Source of the DNA: Tachypleus tridentatus | Lineage: Eukaryota > Arthropoda > Merostomata > Xiphosura > Limulidae | Reading direction: 5' to 3' | Length of the DNA stretch: 64,000 nt | NCBI RefSeq assembly: GCF_004210375.1 | Contig: NC_134834.1 | Span: 10,835,857 to 10,899,856 of the forward strand | Shown: positions 1 through 11,800 of the stretch, piece by piece | Layout of the letters: each line of letters begins with the position of its first letter | Position numbering within the stretch: position 1 is the first letter of the stretch | Notes under the pieces: generated by a model | The model's input: only the letters and a program-made list of their open reading frames with translations | What the model was told of the DNA's origin: nothing | Databases searched by the model: none | Program-made: the position numbers and the translations under genes

Positions 1-186
1 GACAGACAATTGATGTAACCTCTGATCGACCACGTCACAGGACAGACAATTGATGTAACCTCTGATCGACCACGTCACAGGACAGACAATTGATGTAACC
101 TCTGATCGACCACGTCACAGGACAGAAAATTGATGTAACCTCTGATCGACCACGTCACAGGACACACAATTGATGTAACCTTGATC
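1..186. repeat. 40-bp minisatellite, 4.6 copies, cut by the window edge
   Basis: Unit starts gacagacaattgatgtaacc. Copies are nearly identical; the last one degenerates into unique sequence. Confidence 0.97.
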
Positions 187-2064
187 TCACCATTTTAAAA
201 GGTCATATAACTGATGTTTTACTAAATTTGTAGAGTCTGTTGTAAGAATGCTTTTGTTTGCCATTTTTAAAGCTGCATTTATCGGATAAAGAAAACAGTT
301 AAACTGTGACAGTGTCAAAATAATATCGAATATCTAGAAATCTGAGATTATATGGTAATCAAAGATCTCAGTGATTCATATTATCGTGAAAACTCGAATC
401 TTACCAAGGCAAAATTTCAATGTCTTATATTGTCATGGAAACAGAAATCATCAAGGTGGAATCTTTATTCCTGTTGTCATAACAACACAACTTCTGCACA
501 CAGTTGTCTAACCCAGTGGTATGTATACCGTTGGTTAATGATGTCTCTTCTTTCTAACCATGTCCTTTGTTGTACTACCTCATAATTGTAATCATACTTA
601 ATTGTACCATCCGATCATTGTAACCATACTTTGTTGTACCACGCCATCTTATTGTTACTTTATGATAGAAACGTTTGTTTGGTAGATTCTGTAACCAATT
701 TTTTTTTCTAATATTCTATTTTCACATAATTTATACGCACCTATATCCATAGTTGGGTTTTCTTAAACCAACTAGGCTAAACAAACAGATAAATAAGTTC
801 CTGAGCCTCATTGAATGAGAGAGACGACAACCATCTGCCGCCAGTAGTGGCTGCTGTTGACTGTCATTCTTATAACGCACTGACAGTTGAGCAACTTTAA
901 ATTTCCATATCCCGCGTTAATCATCACGTAATGATATAGGCTCGTGTTGATTTTGTTATATTACTACTTGCCCTACGATTCATACTAGTAGCGATTACAT
1001 TGTTTTTACAAGAGAAAATCAAAGAAATCTGTTTACATCGTGTTCTGTGACAGTAACAGGTTGTTAAAGGTCAAAAACACAGTTTTATGACAGCAGAAAA
1101 AACTCTGAGTTCGTTTTATTTTAATGTCAAGAGGAACCACGCCATTATTATGAGACTTTTATTCGACTTATTGTTTTCCACCATACTGTAATTTGCTTTC
1201 TATTTCGAGCACGAGGGCAATCTGTGCCAGCCGTCCCTTATTTAGCAGTTTTAGATCAGAAGGAAGGCAGCTAGTTATCACCACCCCTCACTAACTTTTG
1301 ATCCACTCTTTTACCAATGAATACTGGAATTTATCGTGCCATTACAACGCTCCCACGGCTGAAAAGGGCGAGCATGTTCAGTGTCGACTCGCTTGTTTTC
1401 GCTGTCAGTTGAATTATTTAAAATCTGTGGTGGGTGGTGGTGGTGGTTCTCGGAACATCGTGAGACTATTGAGTTTCCGAAAGATGCATCAGCATTTGAA
1501 GACGCGAAACTGGTTGTTGTAGAAAGTGCACCGATGTTCTTCAGTTGTAACGTAAAATATTCATTATAAATAAGTGACGTGGTTCTCCTCAAGAAAGTTC
1601 TATATTCGCAGGTTTCAGGAGGATCCTTAAGGTTTATCTGGGCGGGTTACAACTTCAACCCTAGCTTGTTGGCGCAGTTCCAAGAACAATCACTGAGGCC
1701 TGAGTAAACTTTTCATTGTAAAACGTTAACATTTAAAAATACTTTCCTTAACTAGCGCCATCTATTGTCATTGTTCCCAAATACTTTCCTCTGTCATTTA
1801 GTTCTGTTGCTTACATCTTGTTGCTGCTTAAAACTTATTTATTTTTTATCTCGTTTGTTAGTTATAAGATTCAAAATTCAAAAGACACTTTTTTGTTAAA
1901 ATAGTTTTGTCATTATAGTCTCATACACTACTTTCTCGTGAACTGTTGACAAAGGAGAGTGTAACCTAAAGTTTCGTCACCTACGCCTCGTTTGAAGCTG
2001 AAGTGTGATTTGCCACCTTGGGATAATTTTTATAAAAGGTTTGTTAACATTGGGAAGTTTTCTT
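187..2064. other. TGFBR3 intron or 5' region, no exon seen
   Basis: AT-rich sequence in which I found no exon of the missing N-terminal betaglycan part. The only recognisable element is a SINE fragment near 1.2-1.4 kb. Confidence 0.6.
1199..1388 (-). mobile_element. tRNA-derived SINE fragment (family 1)
   Basis: Body of the common family in this window (agccgtccc.tta, caccacc, cccacggctgaaa). The tRNA-like head is missing. Rather diverged. Confidence 0.75.
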
Positions 2065-2770
2065 CGTGTTAGGCCTATAGAAATTAAACAGTATTTTATA
2101 CCCAACCACATCGTGTTAGGCCTATAGAAATTAAACAGTATTTTATACCCAACCACATCGTGTTAGGCCTATAGAAATTAAACAGTATTTTATACCCAAC
2201 CACATCGTGTTAGGCCTATAGAAATTAAACAGTATTTTATACCCAACCACATCGTGTTAGGCCTATAGAAATTAAACAGTATTTTATACCCAACCACATC
2301 GTGTTAGGCCTATAGAAATTAAACAGTATTTTATACCCAACCACATCGTGTTAGGCCTATAGAAATTAAACAGTATTTTATACCCAACCACATCGTGTTA
2401 GGCCTATAGAAATTAAACAGTATTTTATACCCAACCACATCGTGTTAGGCCTATAGAAATTAAACAGTATTTTATACCCAACCACATCGTGTTAGGCCTA
2501 TAGAAATTAAACAGTATTTTATACCCAACCACATCGTGTTAGGCCTATAGAAATTAAACAGTATTTTATACCCAACCACATCGTGTTAGGCCTATAGAAA
2601 TTAAACAGTATTTTATACCCAACCACATCGTGTTAGGCCTATAGAAATTAAACAGTATTTTATACCCAACCATATCGTGTTAGGCCTATAGAAATTAAAC
2701 AGTATTTTATACCCAACCACATCGTGTTAGGCCTATAGAAATTAAACAGTATTTTATACCCAACCACATT
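2065..2770. repeat. 47-bp minisatellite, about 15 copies
   Basis: Unit contains cgtgttaggcctatagaaat and ends tacccaaccacat. Almost perfect copies, so recently homogenised. Confidence 0.98.
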
Positions 2771-3325
2771 GATTAACAGTTAGCCTGAAGAACTGATAGC
2801 GTTCTAAAAATGAGGTTTTCATATTTCTTGTATAACTTTATGGTCAACAATGAACAGATGCTCATCTCTGGTCCAACTTACTAGCTGAAACGCTCAACTT
2901 GCTTGTTGTCGCTTTTATAGAAAAACAGCTCACCAAGTGACAAGTTTATTTTTAGATACACAATAAAAGACAAAAAATAATGTTTCTCATTATTCATCCA
3001 TATATCGAAACTGGTAAACCGAGGGAAGGGGACCATCCTTTCTTCACGGAGTTACAAACTTCTGAACCCTTATGACAACGCTCAAGAGAGGGAACGTGTG
3101 TTTGTATGTGCCCATGGAAGTGAAAGAGTCAGTATAGAGACATTATAAACTTTATGTACGCAGCAGATGAAGCGTTCTCACATCTGATTTTATTCCATAC
3201 GTAAACTGGACCTGTATTTAAGAACATATTTTTGAGGGCCATAAGCTATTTTTATGATGTTTGATACATCGAGGTTATTCAATACTATGTTGAAATTATT
3301 TTATAAGACACTTAACTTTCTGATG

Positions 3326-5700
3326 TTCATGTGGTGAAACTAGTGTAAAAGTTATTAACTAGGGATGTTCATGTGGTGAAACTAGTGTCAAAGTTATTAA
3401 CTAGGGATGTTCATGTGGTGAAACTAGTGTCAAAGTTATTAACTAGGGATGTTCATGTGGTGAAACTAGTGTCAAAGTTATTAATTAGGGTTGTTCATGT
3501 GGTGAAACTAGTGTCAAAGTTGTTAACTAGGAATGTTCATGTGGTGAAACTAGTGTCAAAGTTATTAACTAGGAATGTTCATGTGGTGAAACTAGTGTAA
3601 AAGTTATTAACTAGGGATGTTCATGTGGTGAAACTAGTGTCAAAGTTATTAACTAGGGATGTTCATGTGGTGAAACTAGTGTCAAAGTTATTAATTAGGG
3701 TTGTTCATGTGGTGAAACTAGTGTCAAAGTTATTAACTAGGAATGTTCATGTGATGAAACTAGTGTCAAAGTTATTAATTAGAGTTGTTCATGTGGTGAA
3801 ACGAGTGTCAAAGTTATTAACTAGGAATGTTCATGTGGTGAAACTAGTGTCAAAGTTATTAATTATGGTTGTTCATGTGGTGAAACTAGTGTCAAAGTTA
3901 TTAATTAGGGTTGTTCATGTGGTGAAACTAGTGTCAAAGTTATTAATTAGGGTTGTTCATGTGGTGAAACTAGTGTCAAAGTTATTAATTAGGGTTGTTC
4001 ATGTGGTGAAACTAGTGTCAAACTTATTAACTAGGAATGTTCATGTGGTGAAACTAGTGTAAAAGTTATTAACTAGGGATGTTCATGTGGTGAAACTAGT
4101 GTCAAAGTTATTAACTAGGAATGTTCATGTGGTGAAACTAGTGTAAAAGTTATTAACTAGGGATGTTCATGTGGTGAAACTAGTGTCAAAGTTATTAACT
4201 AGGGATGTTCATGTGGTGAAACTAGTGTCAAAGTTATTAATTAGGGCTGTTCATGTGGTGAAACTAGTGTCAAAGTTATTAACTAGGAATGTTCATGTGG
4301 TGAAACTAGTGTCAAAGTTATTAATTAGAGTTGTTCATGTGGTGAAACGAGTGTCAAAGTTATTAACTAGGAATGTTCATGTGGTGAAACTAGTGTCAAA
4401 GTTATTAATTAGGGCTGTTCATGTGGTGAAACTAGTGTCAAAGTTATTAACTAGGAATGTTCATGTGGTGAAACTAGTGTCAAAGTTATTAATTAGAGTT
4501 GTTCATGTGGTGAAACTAGTGTCAAAGTTATTAACTAGGAATGTTCATGTGGTGAAACTAGTGTCAAAGTTATTAATTATGGTTGTTCATATGGTGAAAC
4601 TAGTGTCAAAGTTATTAGTTAGGGTTGTTCATGTGGTGAAACTAGTGTCAAAGTTATTAATTAGGGTTGTTCATGTGGTGAAACTAGTGTCCAAATTATC
4701 AATTAGGGATGTTTATGTGGTGAAACTAGTGTCAAAATTATCAATTAGGGATGTTCATGTGGTGAAACTAGTGTAAAAGTTATTAACTAGGAATGTTCAT
4801 GTGGTGAAACTAGTGTCAAAGTTATTAATTAAAGTTGTTCATGTGGTGAAACTAGTGTCAAAGTTATTAATTAGGGTTGTTCATGTGGTGAAACTAGTGT
4901 CCAAATTATCAATTAGGGATTTTTATGTGGTGAAACTAGTGTCAAAGTTATTAACTAGGAATGTTCATGTGGTGAAACTAGTGTCAAAGTTATTAATTAG
5001 AGTTGTTCATGTGGTGAAACGAGTGTCAAAGTTATTAACTAGGAATGTTCATGTGGTGAAACTAGTGTCAAAGTTATTAATTAGGGCTGTTCATGTGGTG
5101 AAACTAGTGTCAAAGTTATTAACTAGGAATGTTCATGTGGTGAAACTAGTGTCAAAGTTATTAATTAGAGTTGTTCATGTGGTGAAACGAGTGTCAAAGT
5201 TATTAACTAGGAATGTTCATGTGGTGAAACTAGTGTCAAAGTTATTAATTATGGTTGTTCATATGGTGAAACTAGTGTCAAAGTTATTAGTTAGGGTTGT
5301 TCATGTGGTGAAACTAGTGTCAAAGTTATTAATTAGGGTTGTTCATGTGGTGAAACTAGTGTCCAAATTATCAATTAGGGATGTTTATGTGGTGAAACTA
5401 GTGTCAAAATTATTAATTAGGGATGTTCATGTGGTGAAACTAGTGTAAAAGTTATTAACTAGGAATGTTCATGTGGTGAAACTAGTGTCAAAGTTATTAA
5501 TTAAAGTTGTTCATGTGGTGAAACTAGTGTCAAAGTTATTAATTAGGGTTGTTCATGTGGTGAAACTAGTGTCCAAATTATCAATTAGGGATTTTTATGT
5601 GGTGAAACTAGTGTAAAAGTTATTAACTAGGGATGTTTATGTGGTGAAACTAATGTCAAAATTATTAATTAGGGATGTTCATGTGGTGAAACTACTGTCA
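3326..5700. repeat. 42-bp minisatellite, about 56 copies
   Basis: Unit contains gttcatgtggtgaaactagt. Variants alternate (ttaactaggaat, ttaattagggtt, ttaattagagtt). A higher-order repeat of 672 bp, equal to 16 units, is visible: rare variants at 4569 and 4919 recur at 5241 and 5591. The array runs into the acceptor of the TGFBR3 exon at 5705. Confidence 0.98.
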
Positions 5701-5704
5701 ACAG

Positions 5705-5868
5705 AAGAATTCAGTGAAGTCGTTGTTCATCTGCATCCCAAAGGGGCAGCTGAGGCAAGGACTAGCAAGATAGTTGTTGCTAAGGATTTAGTTTTAATAC
5801 TGAAGTCTGATTCAGCAGTCAAGTGGAGAATTGATAGCTGGGGAATTCAGGGCACTGTCTATGTTGTG
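5705..5868 (+). CDS. TGFBR3: TGFBR3 exon a (end of orphan domain)
   Basis: Reads EFSEVVVHLHPKG and KDLVLILKSDSAVKWRIDSW, which match the betaglycan stretch around 'KNLILILKCKKSVNWVIKSF'. The donor is GTG|GTAAGA and the exon ends in phase 0. The acceptor is uncertain: AG at 5703-5704 or at 5713-5714, both with weak pyrimidine tracts. Minisatellites touch both ends of this exon. Confidence 0.85.
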
Positions 5869-8800
5869 GTAAGAGATAATACCAGCTGTGGTAAGATCTG
5901 TGTAGATAATACCAGCTGTGGTAAGATCTGTGTAGATAATATCAGCTGTGGTAAGATCTGTATAGATAATGCCAGCTGTGGTAAGAGATATGTACAGATA
6001 ATACCAGCTGTGGTAAGAGATCTGTATAGGTACTCTACCAGCTGTGGTAAAAGATCTGTATAGGTACTACCAGCTGTGGTAAAAGATCTGTATAGGTGCT
6101 CTATCAGCTGTGGTAAGAGATCTGTATAGGTGCTCTACCAGCTGTGGTAAGAGATCTGTATAGGTACTACCAGCTGTGGTAAAAGATCTGTATAGGTACT
6201 ACCAGCTGTGGTAAGAGATCTGTATAGGTACTACCAGCTGTGGTAAGAGATCTGTATAGGTACTACCAGCTGTGGTAAGAGATCTGTATAGGTACTACCA
6301 GCTGTGGTAAGAGATCTGTATAGGTACTACCAGCTGTGGTGAAAGATCTGTATAGGTACTACCAGCTGTGGTGAAAGATCTGTATAGGTACTACCAGCTG
6401 TGGTAAGAGATCTGTATAGGTACTACCAGCTGTGGTAAGAGATCTGTATAGGTACTACCAGCTGTGGTAAGAGATCTGTATATTTATAGATATACAAGGT
6501 ACAGTTATAGATACTTTACACAATGTTATAAGAGTCAGATGGGTACTGCTCATGTGAAAATAGATTCTTATAACTACCGTTTTCTGTAATAAGTGTTTAT
6601 TTTGTTTGTTATCCACTGTAGTAAGGTATTCTTTCAATTATTGTAAATATTTGTAACATTGTGGAAATTATTGTTGTAAATAGTTTCGATAGGATATTAC
6701 TATGCATATTTATTTTGTATGATAAGATATTGTGTGATTGTTATCCATGTTGTAAGATATTGTGATGGGAAAGTATTGGGATAAATACTGTTAAAGTTGT
6801 GATAATGAATTTGAAGCAGTTGTGTTTGGTTACTTTGATATAACTGATTCCTAATTAAATTGGTTACTGATATATGTGAATCTGTTAAAATAGTTTCTGG
6901 TATCTATTACTTCCATTATTAATTCAATGTATATTATCTTGTTTTTTTTAGCTGCAGTAGACTGTGTCTTCACATGAATAAACAATGATAACTAAGCTAA
7001 GTGTGTAATAAGAACCTTCTGACTTGTATTATTGTATTGGTTTTGCTTTCTTACTTTTAGGCTGAACACCAGGTGTTTCCAGGATCAATGCCTGCCTTCC
7101 ATCTTTTACAAGTTCAAGTCCGAAGTCTTCCTCTTACCCTAGAAGAATTGACATTAGAAGTGATTGACAGCAATATTTCGACAGTCATAGAATCTTGGAC
7201 AGTCAACAGAGTCAACATTATGGTTGTAGGAGAGATTCTTGGTTAGTCATTGATAACTGTTAATATTGTTAGTGGTGGTAGTAAAAAAACAGTAGTGTCT
7301 TGTAAACCACAAGTGTAAGATATGGAGCTGAGAAACATGAAGTAACTTAATTTACCCATGATGGTTTAATCATCATATAACTACTTAGATCAGTATTTTT
7401 AGTAGGATCAGTGTAGAGTCCATTGAAGATGTTAGTTTTCCTGACCAGATATATCTTTTCTTTAGGTTCTAACCACTACAATGTACAGAGTGATGGTGGG
7501 TCATCTCGGAATAAATTCTCTGTTGGCCAAGATAAAGCCCAGCCTGTTCTATCTCACCAGACAAAACTTAACACTACTGCATATCCTTTTACATCGTGGA
7601 ATCATAAAATACGGAACAGAAATGGTGAGCTAGCCGTATTTAATGATGGAATGATATTTTCATTAATGAGACGGGAAAAACAAAAAGACATAATTCCATC
7701 ATGTACATAATTTCGATTAGTTAGTTACAAAAATCACCAACATTACATTTAGAGGGAATTAATAGGAAAATACTGTGGGCATTATAAGTGTTCACTGCTC
7801 AAAATGGTCAGTTAATCTGGAAAGGGTTAAACTTAAAGGCATTTGGAAAGGAGCCTTGTCCTTCGTGTCTGAAAACATGAACATGACTGTGAACTCTCTC
7901 TTGGCAAGTTTACATATCATGGATATCTTTTCTACATCAGCTACAGTGTTGTGATAAATGAAAAACTCTTTAACCAGAAAAACTTTAGAACTTGTGTCTA
8001 TCATAGGGTAAGGTTCTTCAACTGTTTCTGTGAACGGGACAATACTTTGGCTTGAGTTACTAGAGCCCATATTAAGTCCTCTCAATGGCCTCCTAATAAG
8101 TTTGTTCTGGGTTCTACATTGTACTATACATATGTTTCTGGCTTCCATGTGATTATAATTGGACTAAAATTAGGAATAAGCAAGCCAGAAGTTCTTTACT
8201 TTGTAAGTAGTTAAGCAACTTTAGTGGATAGTAAAGGAAAAATGTGATGTCACATGTACACAAATTTATCTATAGTGTCACTCATTTTGTTTTTCATATT
8301 TATTTTAGATATTTTTTTGTAATCTGTAGCTGACCGGCCATGGCCATTTGGTCATCTCTGTGGCCCAGAAGTGCCCTGTGGGCTGTTAGTTAAAAATCCC
8401 TCTTTAAAGTTCTAAAACTTTAAAGGGGTATAAATAATACTAGGTTTGTTTTGAGTTACCTTTAAGCCCATTTGTGACTATGTACTTCATTAGTATTGCA
8501 ATTGGTTGTATTATTAACATGATTAATGGCCCTTTTGTGTAACAGGCTAATTTAATTAATACCTTGTTTACAAGGCACGAGGAGCCTAGTTAAGCAGTTA
8601 TGTATGATTTTAAGGGTAAAGATATCTGTGATTGATAGTGTATGGAGAATAATGATGAAACTGGTATAACTTTCATAATTATCAACGAATCTTGTTTTGA
8701 ATTTTATAGAAACGGGAAATGTCGATGAAAACCTTACACTGGAGTTGGATAGTTTGACGAATCTGGAGTGCAGAAAGAATGAGATAAAAGTAAACTTTCC

Positions 8801-11800
8801 CAAATCTTCGTGCATGAAAATTGCTACTAAATTAAATGGAGCCAACATTGGCTGGCTTGAAGTTACATTAAAGGACCAAGAATGTAAGGCAAGAAGTAAT
8901 AAAACCCATTATATCCTGGAAACCAACCTAAACAGCTGTGGGTCCAGCATGGTTCCTGATGGGAGGAGGTATTATTATAAGAACCAGGTATGGTGACAAG
9001 GGTGTTGTGTTGTGTCATTTAATAAGATTAAACTCCTTCACTAAAATCTATATTTAGATTATTTTATTTATATTTACTTTTAAATTAAGCATTTAACTAA
9101 TGTATAATACAAAAATTTTGATTTGATAAGAAACTTATTGACATGGCTCAGTAATATGTTAAATGTAAGTCAACAGACACGATGACATGAACTTTGAGTC
9201 ATGACCCATGTCGGTAGGGTTAAAAAAAGTAGACTCAGAACAAATTTGTTTTTGTTTCTTTTGAATTTTGGGCAAAGCTACAAAAGGGCTATCTGCACTA
9301 GTTGTCTCTAATTTAGCAGTGTAAGACTAGAGTGAAGGCAGCTAGTGATCACCACCCACCGCCAACTCTTGGGCTACTATTTTAACAACAAATAGTGGAA
9401 TTGACTGTTACATTATAATGCCCCCACGGCTGAAAGGATGAGCATGTTTGGTGTAATAGGGATTCAAATCTGCAACCCTCAGATTATGAGTCAAACACCT
9501 TAACCCACCTGGCCATTCCCGAGCCCTCAGAATGAAAGTTGTTTTTTAATTTGTTATAATGTGATAATAAAAATAAAGAGAAGACAGTCCTGTATATTGA
9601 AAAGGCCTTAGCCTTATGTTTTTCTTCAGCAAGTATAATTTTGTTGTAATATTCAATATGATTTGTTAGTGATTCAATTTTTTTTCTTTTTCCAGATGTG
9701 ACATGGTTTGTATACCACTATTACATTTATAGTTGGTCGTGTTTTGTTCCAAACAGAAAATTATTGGCAAAATCAGTGATTATATATTTAAAAAAAAAAC
9801 ACTATGTATTTTCTACAGGTATTATTTTGGGCACCCGTCAGACCAAAAGGGATTTTGGGTAATCAGAAAGATTTGAGTAGTGAATTTGATGAAAGCTTTG
9901 CTGATGATGAAGATATGATTAGTTCAGACGATGGATCAGGAGTGGGGCACCACCTTAAACAAGTCCTTGCAAATCAGCAAGGGATCACCCAGTCAAGACT
10001 TCTTTTCACCCAAAATATCCTATGTGTTTATAATATGACTGGTAGCAGAAGCAGACCTAAAGAGGTTAGGTCTATTTTTATTTTTTTAAAAAGAAATCAT
10101 AGTGATATTTATGTTTGTGAAAGAGTATGTTTAAATGAAAATATTAAATATAATAGTAAAGGTTTTATTAAAATATATAAACAGACCAACAAAAAAATCA
10201 GTGTGAATCAGGGACGTAGATCCTGGGGGGAATGGAGGGTATACATCCACCCTTCATTTTAGGTGGGGGTTATGGTGCATACAATCATCTCCCCCTACAG
10301 TTTGGTCTGTTGAATTCTTTTATTGCATCACAGGCCTACAAATTGTATGTTTGTTCTTGTGATTCTCGTGTTCTTACCAATCGAATTGCATAATTAGGCC
10401 TAGATGTAGGCTTTTTCAGTAGCCGAAATGTGCATCTTTAATATAGGCGTGCTTCTAAGCTTTTCGATCTAAGCGATAGTTCGTAAGTATCAGTCAGTAG
10501 GCCTAAGTATACATGCAAGTATCGTGGCAACAAGATTACTCTGTGACTGCATGTTTACAGCTTTCAGGTTCATGTAATCAGAGATTACCAATTTACAAAT
10601 TGAACAGTCCACATAGGTGGTTGCAAAAATCATCCACCCCCCATCGGGTGTAAAAAATCTACACCCCTGATGTGAAGGACCTGCAAACAATGCTAAATAT
10701 TTTTTGAGTTCCACATAACATAAGAAATATTTTCTAACGTTTCAAGTTTGATCTTTAATATGTGAATTAAAACAATGAAGTAGGAACATGTAATATACAA
10801 TAAATCTTATATAAAATGTACCAAATAATATAATACCAACATTATCTTTATGATCATTGAACTATTTCTGTGCAATTTGAATTGCTTTTAAGAAATATTG
10901 GAAATAACTGGAGCAAATGCTCCTAAACCCCAAAATAGACCAGTTTTTTTTATTTTTTATTATAGGCCTAAGAAAGCTCAAATCATTCCAGAGGCTTAAC
11001 TTCCCTGAACCTCTAACATCCCCACCCCTCACAAATGAAATCTTAAATGTTACTTCTTATGTGATGAAAATAGTGTGAGGGATATTAATTTGGTTTACCA
11101 CAAAGTTATTTAAAAATAATCTTCAGCTTTAGAATGCACAAAAGTTAAGAGTTTCTTTTAATGAGTGAATACAAACTGTGTAACAACTGTGCTTTAAATG
11201 TTGTAAGTTATGGATGTGGTTGGTGTAACTAGTTTATATTCCTAGGTGAACCACTCTCATGTGTTCCATATGCACCTGTACAAAGACTCAGACTTTCACA
11301 AAAAGCTACTTCGAGTGAATGGTTTGTTAGAAGTATTGTCTCAAGACAATGTGTATGTGAAGACTGCTATAGAAGCAGGTGTGTTTTAAATTGGTTATTT
11401 ATAACTTGTGGTCAATTACACAGACCCGTAAATCTGAACTTCATAAAAGTCATTTTAGTCTAATAACGGTTTTCTCAAAATTTGGTTATGCAGATTTCTA
11501 AAACAATATTCATATTTTTCTGTCATGTAAGGTTTGTTTACAAGTTAAAACAAACTCTTAGATCAAATTGTTATTTCATTTACAACAACAGAAATTTGTA
11601 TTGACATGTTTGGGTTCTAGAATGATCGGTTAGACTTGCATTTCACGATTGGTCTAAAGAAATCTGTAGCGAGTGGTTGTCAACATTTTAAGCATAGCAA
11701 ATTGTGATCTAATTTGAATAAAAATGATTCTTGATTGAGGGGTACATGATGTACTCTGTACATGATGGAGAAAAGTGGACATCAATGTTGGGCTTCCATA

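Noticed and set aside
3373-5448. Long open frames encoding a 14-residue repeat peptide (VHVVKLVSKLLTRN)
   Set aside because: The unit is 42 bp, a multiple of three, so any stop-free unit gives a long frame. The array is intronic in TGFBR3 and several units carry an in-frame TAA.
7792-8148. Minus-strand ATG-started frame of 118 codons inside a TGFBR3 intron
   Set aside because: A few frames of this length are expected by chance in this much AT-rich sequence. No domain, splice frame or repeat family was recognised.
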